Source: Candidatus Pacearchaeota archaeon (GTDB lineage: Archaea; Nanobdellota; Nanobdellia; Pacearchaeales; UBA284). Taken from it: a stretch of 50,600 bases of DNA. The DNA lies in NCBI GenBank assembly GCA_026395795.1, contig JAPLYB010000036.1, positions 1 to 50,600 on the forward strand, given 5' to 3'. Under the pieces are notes generated by a model that made no database searches, was not told the DNA's origin, and worked only from the letters and a program-made list of their open reading frames with translations. Of this stretch, positions 43,756-50,540 are shown piece after piece (position 1 is the first letter of the stretch; the number at the start of each line of letters is the position of its first letter). The position numbers and the translations under genes were made by a program.

Positions 43756-44037
43756 ATGGCAAACAAAGCAAAAGCGAGTCACATTCTTGTGAAAACAGAA
43801 GAGCAGGCAAAAGATATCTTAGCAAAAGTTCAAAGAGGAGAATCATTCTCTAAACTTGCCCAAGAATATTCTGTCTGTCCTTCAAAGAAAAAGGGCGGAA
43901 GTTTGGGAGAGTTTGGAAGAGGACAAATGGTTAAGGAATTTGAACATGCTGTTTTCAATGCAAAAAAAGGCGACGTAGTTCTAGTAAAAACACAATTTGG
44001 CTGGCACGTTATAAAAGTAGAAGATATTTGGGGCTAG
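43756..44037 (+). CDS. Parvulin-type peptidyl-prolyl isomerase
   Basis: A 93-residue single-domain rotamase: ASHILVKTEEQAKDILAKVQ, GESFSKLAQEYSVCPSKKKG, GSLGEFGRGQMVKEFEHAVF and TQFGWHVIKVED cover the full PpiC/Pin4-like fold. Cytosolic; assists folding. Short leader after TATA-like TTTATAAAT. Confidence 0.95.
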   Translation: MANKAKASHILVKTEEQAKDILAKVQRGESFSKLAQEYSVCPSKKKGGSLGEFGRGQMVKEFEHAVFNAKKGDVVLVKTQFGWHVIKVEDIWG

Positions 44038-44149
44038 AGATAACAAGAAGGATTAATGCGGTTATATTCATTATTAATAATACCCGAAGTCAATTTCAAA
44101 AACAACGTCACTTAATAGAACTAAATCCCTTTTATATTAATTATCAAAC

Positions 44150-44803
44150 TCATATAACATCGCCAATCCAAGCAACAGAAGAATCAAGACCTATTCCAGG
44201 ACAAGCAGTATTAACCCAACTTTTAATTTCAGGCCAGTTTTCCATCTGCTCTTCTTGAAATTCATCAAATAAGAATACATAGACTTTTTTATTTTTTTTC
44301 TCTGATTTTTCCTTAAATTTTAACGCTTGATCAAGATGTAACTGTCCCCATTTTGTTGAGACTAACAGGCCGATATGATCGGCACTCAAGAATCTAACTT
44401 TAAAGGCTTTCTTTCTCATCTTAAATTTTTCTACCTCATTCCAAGAGATTTCTGAAAACTCTTCTGTTAAAGGGTTATAAGTAAATATTTTTTTTTGCTC
44501 TGTTAAAGACAAGGCCATTTGGATAAGATGAAATTTTCCAGATCCAATATAAAGAAATGCTTGAACTTTAGACTCAACAGCAAGTGCTGACGCAGCATTG
44601 CATCCCAAAATCATTCCGGTCCCATTTAAAAAAACATTTTTCCCGGTTTTCTCTAGTTTTTTCTTGATTTCTTTTAAAAAATCAGAAAACTGAATCGTAG
44701 AAATAAGCCCTACCTTTTCAGGAAGCTTCTCAAAGTTTTTAAGAAGAGCTGTAGGAACAGAGTAATCGGTCTTGTAACCTGCTTTTATTAAGAGTTGTTT
44801 CAT
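44150..44803 (-). CDS. Dph2-like diphthamide synthesis protein lacking domain 1
   Basis: Dph2 adds the 3-amino-3-carboxypropyl group to EF2 histidine using a [4Fe-4S] cluster held by three Cys. Here the second Cys region (GTGMILGCNAASALAV, FLYIGSGKFHLIQM) and the third (NTACPGIGLD) are present, plus LSADHIGLLVSTKWGQLHL, but the first domain with its Cys is missing: 217 residues against about 320-340. No upstream ORF supplies it; sepF ends 23 bases before. It may act with another subunit or be non-canonical. Confidence 0.8.
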   Translation of the reverse strand: MKQLLIKAGYKTDYSVPTALLKNFEKLPEKVGLISTIQFSDFLKEIKKKLEKTGKNVFLNGTGMILGCNAASALAVESKVQAFLYIGSGKFHLIQMALSLTEQKKIFTYNPLTEEFSEISWNEVEKFKMRKKAFKVRFLSADHIGLLVSTKWGQLHLDQALKFKEKSEKKNKKVYVFLFDEFQEEQMENWPEIKSWVNTACPGIGLDSSVAWIGDVI

Positions 44804-44826
44804 CGAAACTTTAGCTATAAGCTAAT

Positions 44827-45210
44827 TTACATCATCTGCTCTGTCTTTGGTGCTTGTGGTGGTACGCTTCCGCCTCTGAATATATCAACGAACGGTGGCG
44901 TAACAATAATAACATTTTCACCAAAACCAGCTATGTTTCCTTCAAGCGCATCTACTGTCTTTTTAAGCTTTGATATAGATCTCTTCAATTCGATAACATC
45001 TTTGCTTTTCAAAGACTTAATATCAATCAAAGCGATTGTATTCCCTTCTCTTAGTATCTCAAGAATTCTTCCAACGTCCTCGAATGTCCTAAGAACAAAT
45101 GGTCTCAATACTACCTTTGACTTTTTGGGTGTATCTCTGCCTATATCAACTTCGATGTAGTCTAAACTCTCTTCTCCTTTTCCGCCGAACAATTTATTGA
45201 AAAATGCCAT
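44827..45210 (-). CDS. sepF: Cell division protein SepF
   Basis: Membrane anchor for FtsZ in archaea. The N-terminal amphipathic helix MAFFNKLFGG (membrane targeting) precedes the SepF core: VVLRPFVLRTFEDVGRILEI, GNTIALIDIKSLKS, LEGNIAGFGENVIIVTPP. 127 residues. A TTTATAAAG TATA box about 35 bases upstream. FtsZ is not in the window. Confidence 0.9.
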   Translation of the reverse strand: MAFFNKLFGGKGEESLDYIEVDIGRDTPKKSKVVLRPFVLRTFEDVGRILEILREGNTIALIDIKSLKSKDVIELKRSISKLKKTVDALEGNIAGFGENVIIVTPPFVDIFRGGSVPPQAPKTEQMM

Positions 45211-45277
45211 TTTAATTTAACAAGTAAATAAGACAATCATCGCTTTATAAATTTTTTGCTGATATTTTATATATGTC

Positions 45278-45352
45278 AAGAACCATATACTCGGGTGTAT
45301 AGTTCTTGAACATCCCAAAAATTCTATATTTTTCAGGATATTCAAGAGGGGG
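45278..45352 (-). ncRNA. Tandem stem-loops between prefoldin and sepF
   Basis: Plus-strand reading: TCAAGAAC-c-ATATAC-tcgg-GTGTAT-a-GTTCTTGA (14 pairs with one mismatch and a TCGG loop), then CTTGAACATCC...GGATATTCAAG enclosing AAAAAT...ATTTTT. These are the strongest RNA folds in this gap. They may form a terminator for the prefoldin gene, a leader outside the sepF promoter, or a small RNA. Distantly like the double-hairpin family. Confidence 0.4.
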
Positions 45353-45411
45353 CTATTACAACAAAACAGGATAAATCACATTGATTTAATAGTTAAAAAA
45401 AGAATTTCACA

Positions 45412-45732
45412 TTATTTTACGTCTTTCAAGACCTCTTCTCGAACCCTGCTAAACTTCTTATTCATTTCATCTTCTTGTTTTTCAATTGATTTAATCCTCA
45501 ATTCTAGAAGTTGTTTTTTTCTTTCAAGATCTTTTTGTAAGGTACTCTTGTCAGATTTGAACATTAGATTTCCAACAATTTTGAAAACATCTCCTTTCGC
45601 ATCTTTAAGACTTTCCAAAGCACTAATTGTTTCAGAAAGCTCTATTTGAAAAAGTTGTTTTTGCAAAGTCAAGTTCTGAGAAGCTTGTTCCATTATTTGT
45701 AAGTCTTCGATACTGTTTTTTGATTTTTCCAT
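45412..45732 (-). CDS. pfdB: Prefoldin beta subunit
   Basis: A 106-residue coiled-coil chaperone subunit. The N-terminal helix IEDLQIMEQASQNLTLQKQL, the central beta hairpins (DVFKIVGNLMFKSDKSTLQK) and the C-terminal helix EKQEDEMNKKFSRVREEV match archaeal prefoldin beta. It follows rpo12 on the same strand, as is common in archaea. Confidence 0.92.
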   Translation of the reverse strand: MEKSKNSIEDLQIMEQASQNLTLQKQLFQIELSETISALESLKDAKGDVFKIVGNLMFKSDKSTLQKDLERKKQLLELRIKSIEKQEDEMNKKFSRVREEVLKDVK

Positions 45733-45778
45733 TTTTTATTGATTCATTCGTCATCTAGCTCTTATCCATTAAAGATAA

Positions 45779-45916
45779 TTAAATTGCTTTTATTTTTTTA
45801 ACCGCAGTTCTTGGTTTAAAGAAAACTTTCATTCCACAATTGGGACAAGAGAATCTACTTCTTAAAGACTTTTCATTTACTTGTTTACCGCAAAAAAAAC
45901 ATTTGTATTCTGCCAT
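45779..45916 (-). CDS. rpo12: RNA polymerase subunit Rpo12 (RpoP)
   Basis: Missed by the ORF track. A 45-residue zinc ribbon: MAEYKCFFCGKQVNEKSLRS then RFSCPNCGMKVFFKPRTAVK and KIKAI. The two CxxC pairs and the basic C terminus are typical of Rpo12. CGGAGG lies in the hairpin loop directly before the ATG (copy C). Follows eL43, which is the conserved archaeal order eL43-rpo12-pfdB. Confidence 0.92.
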   Translation of the reverse strand: MAEYKCFFCGKQVNEKSLRSRFSCPNCGMKVFFKPRTAVKKIKAI

Positions 45917-45969
45917 GCTAGAAAAAACCTCCGTTGTTTTTTCGGCATGCTGAAAATTTTATTTTTATC
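45917..45969 (-). repeat. Double-hairpin repeat, copy C, with Shine-Dalgarno in loop
   Basis: Minus-strand order: an AAAAT...ATTTT first stem (weak), linker CAGCATGCC, GAAAAAAC-aacggag-GTTTTTTC, TAGC, ATG. The CGGAG is displayed in the second loop before rpo12. Begins about 15 bases after the eL43 stop. Confidence 0.65.
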
Positions 45970-45983
45970 ATTTTAATCCATAA

Positions 45984-46250
45984 TTATTTAGATTTTCTAG
46001 TTTTTAAATTTTGTTCAACTTCAATTGATTTTTCAAGAGCATATGCTCCACCAGTGAATCTTTTTCCACATGATTTTGATTTGCATTGCCATAATCCTTT
46101 AGCAATTCTTTTTGCAGCAAGTTTCTTACAGAAAGGACATCTCTGTCTCTCTTTTCTTTTTTTCTCCACTTCAAGCCATTTTTCCTTTACAGTACTTCCG
46201 TATCTTACTCCAAATCTCCCTGATGCTCCAACTTTCTTTGTCTTTCCCAT
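45984..46250 (-). CDS. rpl37ae: Ribosomal protein eL43 (L37Ae)
   Basis: An 88-residue protein. MGKTKKVGASGRFGVRYGST is the eL43 opening, and the zinc finger CPFCKKLAAKRIAKGLWQCK with a second pair in SKSCGKRFTGGAY is intact. It leads the rpo12-prefoldin operon. Confidence 0.94.
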   Translation of the reverse strand: MGKTKKVGASGRFGVRYGSTVKEKWLEVEKKRKERQRCPFCKKLAAKRIAKGLWQCKSKSCGKRFTGGAYALEKSIEVEQNLKTRKSK

Positions 46251-46309
46251 TGTACTATGTTTATTTTTATGAAATTCGGTTTTTAAAACTATCTAACCGA
46301 TAGGTAATA

Positions 46310-46383
46310 TGGGACTGCTGGGATTTGAACCCAGATCACGGGTGCCCAAGACCCGAATACTAACCAAGTTATAATACAATCCC
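46310..46383 (-). tRNA. tRNA-Pro (TGG)
   Basis: Acceptor GGGATTG/CAGTCCC, anticodon stem CGGGT/ACCCG with loop CTTGGGC, T arm CTGGGTTCAAATCCCAG. The D stem is weak (TTAT/GTAT) with T at position 10 instead of G. No intron; CCA not encoded. Confidence 0.9.
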
Positions 46384-46433
46384 TTGAGAAAATGATGTTT
46401 GAATGATTTATAAAAGTTGTCAAGAGAAGAACT

Positions 46434-47132
46434 TTACTTTTTCTTTTTCTCTTCTTTAGCAAGCGCAGCTTTAACTGGTGCTGATCCAGCTGCAGGCGCT
46501 GCGGTGCCTGCTACTGCAGGTGCTGTTCCAGTAGCTGCTTCACTTGCTTTTGCTTCTTTCTTAGCTTCAATTTCTTTCAAATAAGCTTCTTGAGCCTTCT
46601 TTATTTTTTCAAAGTCTTTATTTAACTGAGCTATTTTTTCAGGAGATGCTTGTTCAGCTCCTTTTGAGATTAGATCATTATGCTTCCCTTCTTTAACTTC
46701 TTGAATAACTTCAACAGGATTTTTTCCCTCAACTAGTAATCCTAAAGACATACAAGTTCCAAGAACAGAATCAACAGCTTCATTCATTCCATTAACCATC
46801 ATATCTTTTTCCTTTATTTTTGCAACCTTAATCACAATCTCAAGAGGAATGTTACCCATTTTAATTTTATTGGGTTGAGGAGATCCTTTTTCAATTCCAA
46901 CTTCTCTTTTCAAAAGTTCAGATGTTGGGGGTGTGAAAACTTGAACAGTGAATTCTTTTGTTTTTGTATTAATATCAAGAACAGCAGGAACCTTGATTCC
47001 CTTAAATCCCGCAGTTGCCTTATTGACATCTGCAATAATCTTGCCCATATTCATTCCTAATGGTCCAATCTTCTGGCTTAGAGCAGGACCTGGCTTCATT
47101 GCCCCGCCATCAACAAGTAATTTAATCTGCAT
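46434..47132 (-). CDS. rpl11: Ribosomal protein uL11 with long C-terminal tail
   Basis: Stalk-base protein binding the GTPase center of 23S rRNA. IKLLVDGGAMKPGPALSQKI, GPLGMNMGKIIADVNKAT and VFTPPTSELLKREVGIEKGS cover the standard domains to about residue 160. The remaining 70 residues are a helix (IAQLNKDFEKIKKAQEAYLK) and an Ala/Pro/Gly hinge ending EEKKKK, similar to the tails of P-stalk proteins. Leads a two-gene unit after eL33. Confidence 0.95.
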   Translation of the reverse strand: MQIKLLVDGGAMKPGPALSQKIGPLGMNMGKIIADVNKATAGFKGIKVPAVLDINTKTKEFTVQVFTPPTSELLKREVGIEKGSPQPNKIKMGNIPLEIVIKVAKIKEKDMMVNGMNEAVDSVLGTCMSLGLLVEGKNPVEVIQEVKEGKHNDLISKGAEQASPEKIAQLNKDFEKIKKAQEAYLKEIEAKKEAKASEAATGTAPAVAGTAAPAAGSAPVKAALAKEEKKKK

Positions 47133-47149
47133 TTTTATTAGTCTCCTTA

Positions 47150-47407
47150 TTACTTTACTTCAACTGAGTCATTCAAAGATTGTCCAGGCAGCCCCTTCTC
47201 AAAGGCGACTCTGACAAGCCCTTTACTTCCATGACTGGATGTAATCTTTCCATTAATAACCTTGCCTGCAGGGCTCTTCCAAGAAACTTCCTTTCCAAAC
47301 AAAGCCTTGGCATCTTTAATAGTTTTTACACCATCGACTTCGATAATCATATGTCTAATATGAATTTTTGTCTTTCCTCTCCTAAAGCTCATTATTTTTC
47401 CCTTCAT
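47150..47407 (-). CDS. rpl35ae: Ribosomal protein eL33 (L35Ae)
   Basis: An 85-residue protein. MKGKIMSFRRGKTKIHIRHM, GKEVSWKSPAGKVINGKITS and SHGSKGLVRVAFEKGLPGQS match archaeal L35Ae. Begins after an A-rich leader with TATA-like CTTTTAAAAA; uL11 follows 17 bases later. Confidence 0.92.
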   Translation of the reverse strand: MKGKIMSFRRGKTKIHIRHMIIEVDGVKTIKDAKALFGKEVSWKSPAGKVINGKITSSHGSKGLVRVAFEKGLPGQSLNDSVEVK

Positions 47408-47493
47408 TTTATTTTCAAGATTTTTATTTTAGCATTATGATAATTTCACAAAGAAGGGGTGTTTTTAAAAGTTTTGCCTAAAGACATAGGGGC

Positions 47494-49347
47494 TTAGCTA
47501 AGAATAATTTCAAACTCTCCGATAACTTTTTTCACGTTTTCCAGCAATTTTCCATCAAGTCTCTTTTCAACAATAGCGTCTTTTTTCAAATGCTCTGTCA
47601 ATTCTTCCTTATTGGAATCAGTAATTTTTCCTTGAACAATTTTTTTGATTGTATCTTGAGTTATGTCTGGGATTAAAAAAGCTGCCTCTTTAAAGATAAA
47701 CAATTCTGCTCTTTTAACAACCATCTTTTCTTTAACTTTTGATTGATAAATAAAATAAATTTTCTTTTTTTCTGTTTCAAGAATTTCTTTTCTCTGAAGG
47801 TACTCTGTCAAATATCCAGTTAACTCAAATGAAGCTTTTTTCATAGAAGCAACTTCTTGTTTTGTTATATTCTCTTTTTTATGTTTTCTATTAATTTCAA
47901 TAATCTCTTGTAATAAAGCAACAACTTTGTGCGGAACGAGTCCTTTTTCAACAATATCTTTAGTCAATTTATTACATGCATTCGTTTCAGTACATTTTCC
48001 GATTACTTTTTCTAGCAAAACAAAAACAGAGCTATAAACTTCTGCAACTTCTTTCTTTGCCATCTTTTGTTCAACCTGTTTCATTAACTCCTTCAATCTT
48101 TTTATGTATTCTGTTGAATCAGCAAGCATCTCATCTATTTCCTTTCCAGAAGTAATCACTTTTGGATCGTGTTCATATTTCTTATAAGCCTTAACAATCC
48201 TTTCAAGCATATCAGCATATTTTGGTTCTAAGAGTTTTTCTTTATCAACAAAAACTCTTCTAAATTCTCCCTCTTGAATCTCTTTGGGAGTTGGGGGCGC
48301 CATCCCATATAACATTAGAACAGCTTGACTGGGGGTAACAACTCCCCAAAAAATATCTTGAGCAAGAATTTCGTTTAGTCTCATTCTTACATTCTCTGCA
48401 ACTTTCTCTCCAAGAGACATAAACATATCGATTGCTTCAGGACTTGGTTTGATCTTTCCCATTCTTAGAAGCAATTTCCAAGGCATGAATGCTCCACGAT
48501 CGTATAATGGGACCCCATCTCTAATAAACGTGAAGATAACAGGATGGGCATCTTTAACAGACTCCCAGAATTCTGTCAGAATATAAATTTGGGGGCTTAA
48601 CTTGTTCTTAACGCCCGCAAGTTCTTCAGCCTCCATTATATAACTCCAGATGATCGATCTCAACTTTTCTTTTAATTCAAATCGAGACATTCGTTTAACA
48701 TCTGTATCATCAATTACAACAAAAATGTCTATATCACTTGTTTCAATTGCTTTTCCCCTAACAAGACTTCCAGCGACTACATAGCTTACAACATATTTTT
48801 CAAATTTTCTCAAAACAAGATTTTTATGAATTGTTGTAACCCTTAGCGCACCCAACATCCCCCTATCATGCAACGGGAAAGACATGGCGATTGATTCAAT
48901 TAATGCGTACTTCCCATCAAAACACATTTCCCAAATTTCCGCAGCACTTTTGACATGCAACCAGACTCTTGGCTTAAGATCTTTAATAATTTTAATCGCT
49001 TCCATTTTGATCTTCGGAATCTCTTTGAATTTATCATCTGGAACAATCATCATTAGATGCACAAGCTTTTCATCTTGCTTATCTTTTTGTACTTCTTCCT
49101 CTTCTTCAATTAATTGTGTTGCTTGAGGAGGCAGAATCCCAATGGCTTCGATGTAAGGAAATTTTTTCACAACAACTTTCTTGAATTCTTTAAGTTTCTC
49201 CCTTAATTTATCAATTTCTTTTTTGACATCTTCTGGAATTTCTTTAGAAATATCTTTTAACTTATTATAAGTGTCCTGGTCACTATCTTGTTGAACATCC
49301 AACTCATCCTTTGAATCTTTCTTTTTGGATTTATCGTCTGCTACCAT
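47494..49347 (-). CDS. Large protein with Pol-beta-type nucleotidyltransferase domain
   Basis: I place the start at ATG (MVADDKSKKKDSKDE), since the track's TTG is five codons earlier without support. About 617 residues: acidic, Lys/Asp-rich N terminus, a helical domain, then the nucleotidyltransferase motif VVAGSLVRGKAIETSDIDIF with the second acid further on, followed by more than 350 residues of helices (coiled-coil near EQKMAKKEVAEVYSS). Unknown substrate; resembles large woesearchaeal conserved proteins. Not a known CCA or poly(A) polymerase by layout. Confidence 0.7.
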   Translation of the reverse strand: MVADDKSKKKDSKDELDVQQDSDQDTYNKLKDISKEIPEDVKKEIDKLREKLKEFKKVVVKKFPYIEAIGILPPQATQLIEEEEEVQKDKQDEKLVHLMMIVPDDKFKEIPKIKMEAIKIIKDLKPRVWLHVKSAAEIWEMCFDGKYALIESIAMSFPLHDRGMLGALRVTTIHKNLVLRKFEKYVVSYVVAGSLVRGKAIETSDIDIFVVIDDTDVKRMSRFELKEKLRSIIWSYIMEAEELAGVKNKLSPQIYILTEFWESVKDAHPVIFTFIRDGVPLYDRGAFMPWKLLLRMGKIKPSPEAIDMFMSLGEKVAENVRMRLNEILAQDIFWGVVTPSQAVLMLYGMAPPTPKEIQEGEFRRVFVDKEKLLEPKYADMLERIVKAYKKYEHDPKVITSGKEIDEMLADSTEYIKRLKELMKQVEQKMAKKEVAEVYSSVFVLLEKVIGKCTETNACNKLTKDIVEKGLVPHKVVALLQEIIEINRKHKKENITKQEVASMKKASFELTGYLTEYLQRKEILETEKKKIYFIYQSKVKEKMVVKRAELFIFKEAAFLIPDITQDTIKKIVQGKITDSNKEELTEHLKKDAIVEKRLDGKLLENVKKVIGEFEIILS

Positions 49348-49485
49348 CTCGTAAAAAAGCAAGAAACCTTTTTAAAGTTTCCTAAGACAAAACTTTGAAG
49401 AAGTTTCTGTATGGAAAATAGTTATTTCCTAAAGAACTACTCCCATTCTAAACTTTTTTAAATCCAACAAATGTATCATTTCTAT

Positions 49486-49589
49486 GGGCCCATAGTCCAG
49501 TGGTTAAGTTCTAAAGAATACTTTAGATTCCCATAAATGACGACTCCCTTACACGGAGTAGATCGCTGGTTCGATCCCAGCTGGGCCCA
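49486..49589 (+). tRNA. tRNA-Val (TAC) with an apparent D-loop intron
   Basis: Acceptor GGGCCCA/TGGGCCC, anticodon stem ACTCC/GGAGT with loop CTTACAC, T arm GCTGGTTCGATCCCAGC. The D arm GTCC-AGTGGTTA is interrupted by about 31 bases (AGTTCTAAAG...TAAA) before TGACG; removing them gives a normal 73-base tRNA. The insert folds as TCTAAAG-aata-CTTTAGA. It sits between positions 21 and 22, a noncanonical intron site. Confidence 0.88.
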
Positions 49590-49725
49590 TTTATTCTCAT
49601 AAAATTAAATTTTATCAAAAATTAAATTTCGCTGGGATCGAACCCTGGTTCTGCTCAGAAATGAGAACATTTCTGGCACGCCAAAAATTTCATAATTTTT
49701 GAGCGGATCCCAGCTGGGCCCATTT
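49573..49725. repeat. Duplicated tRNA-Val 3' end (20-bp direct repeats)
   Basis: GATCCCAGCTGGGCCCATTT occurs at 49573-49592 and again at 49706-49725. The 113 bases between include an inverted copy (GCTGGGATCGAACC at 49631-49644), a palindrome ATAAAATTaAATTTTAT, and double-hairpin copy G. This is what a small insertion at a tRNA 3' end (attachment-site-like) would leave. Confidence 0.6.
49656..49704 (+). repeat. Double-hairpin repeat, copy G
   Basis: CAGAAATG-agaa-CATTTCTG, linker GCACGC, CAAAAATT-tcat-AATTTTTG, AGC. Plus-strand orientation, placed inside the duplicated tRNA end and about 70 bases before the next plus-strand gene. Confidence 0.6.
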
Positions 49726-49770
49726 TTCTCTTTTAAAAAGTTTTATATACTAATTTTTTTTCTAATAAGC

Positions 49771-50442
49771 ATGTTCATAAAAAAGATATTTGAAAATAAG
49801 ATTGATGATTCTGTTCATAAACAATTTGTAAGATTCGGAAAAGGAGTCTATTCTGGAAGAGCAGTTGTTAAGATAACAAGACAACCAGAGAAGATTAAAA
49901 TAGGAACGAGTTTTGATATGGCAAATGATATTGTTGAATTCTGTTCTCAAATTTCGAATAGCCTAAAATGTTCAGGGTTAATTTTTTCCAAAGAAAAACT
50001 AAATCTTCCTGAAGAAAAGAAAAAATCTGGCCTATTGCAATATGAAATAAACCAAGATCTTTCTTCAGATCAGATAAAAAAGATTCTAGAAAAATGCTAT
50101 GCAACTCTTCTAGACATAGAATCTCCAGGCATCTCTCTAAAATCCAAGAAGAAACTTCCAAAACCAGGGAAAGCAGGAGGTTCAAAAATAGATGATAAGT
50201 TCTGTCAACTTGAATTAAACACCAAATTCTGGCCTCAAGTTAAATCAGAATTTGCTTTTGACATGCCTGATTTTAAAAAGGCATTAGCAGTTCACACATA
50301 CACAATTACAGATATAATTATGCCAAAAGGGGAAAAAGACTTCGAAAAAATCAGGATTCTAGCAAAAAGGAAAGGAAAAATAACAAGAAAGATAACCCTA
50401 GACAAGCAAGAAACCATAAAAGAGAAGGATTTTGAGACCTAA
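49771..50442 (+). CDS. Hypothetical 223-aa protein
   Basis: The track's start at 49699 reads through the hairpin; the ATG at 49771 has a TATA box (AGTTTTATATAC) about 30 bases upstream. Not recognised. N terminus MFIKKIFENKIDDSVHKQFV, a basic strand (SGRAVVKITRQPEKIKIGTS), a central helix with Cys pairs far apart, and a Lys-rich C-terminal half (ISLKSKKKLPKPGKAGGSK; KITRKITLDKQETI). Possibly nucleic-acid binding; function unknown. Confidence 0.65.
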   Translation: MFIKKIFENKIDDSVHKQFVRFGKGVYSGRAVVKITRQPEKIKIGTSFDMANDIVEFCSQISNSLKCSGLIFSKEKLNLPEEKKKSGLLQYEINQDLSSDQIKKILEKCYATLLDIESPGISLKSKKKLPKPGKAGGSKIDDKFCQLELNTKFWPQVKSEFAFDMPDFKKALAVHTYTITDIIMPKGEKDFEKIRILAKRKGKITRKITLDKQETIKEKDFET

Positions 50443-50506
50443 AACCCAAAATATATCTTAAACAGTATCTCCGAATGAAGTTTAATACTATAAAGTTACT
50501 CCGAAA

Positions 50507-50540
50507 AGTTTAAATACTTAACCTATCTATTAGATAGGTA
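50507..50540 (+). promoter_or_regulatory. Promoter with perfect palindrome over the start site
   Basis: CCGAAAAGTTTAAATA forms a strong BRE/TATA. About 6 bases later ACCTATCTA-t-TAGATAGGT (50522-50540) is a perfect 9-bp inverted repeat ending right before the ATG, where transcription should begin. A partial second copy of the BRE/TATA block (CTCCGAATGAAGTTTAATACT) lies just upstream. Confidence 0.6.

Noticed and set aside
49621-49650. A second tRNA on the minus strand
   Set aside because: GCTGGGATCGAACCCTGG is only an inverted T-arm copy; no acceptor stem or anticodon arm accompanies it.
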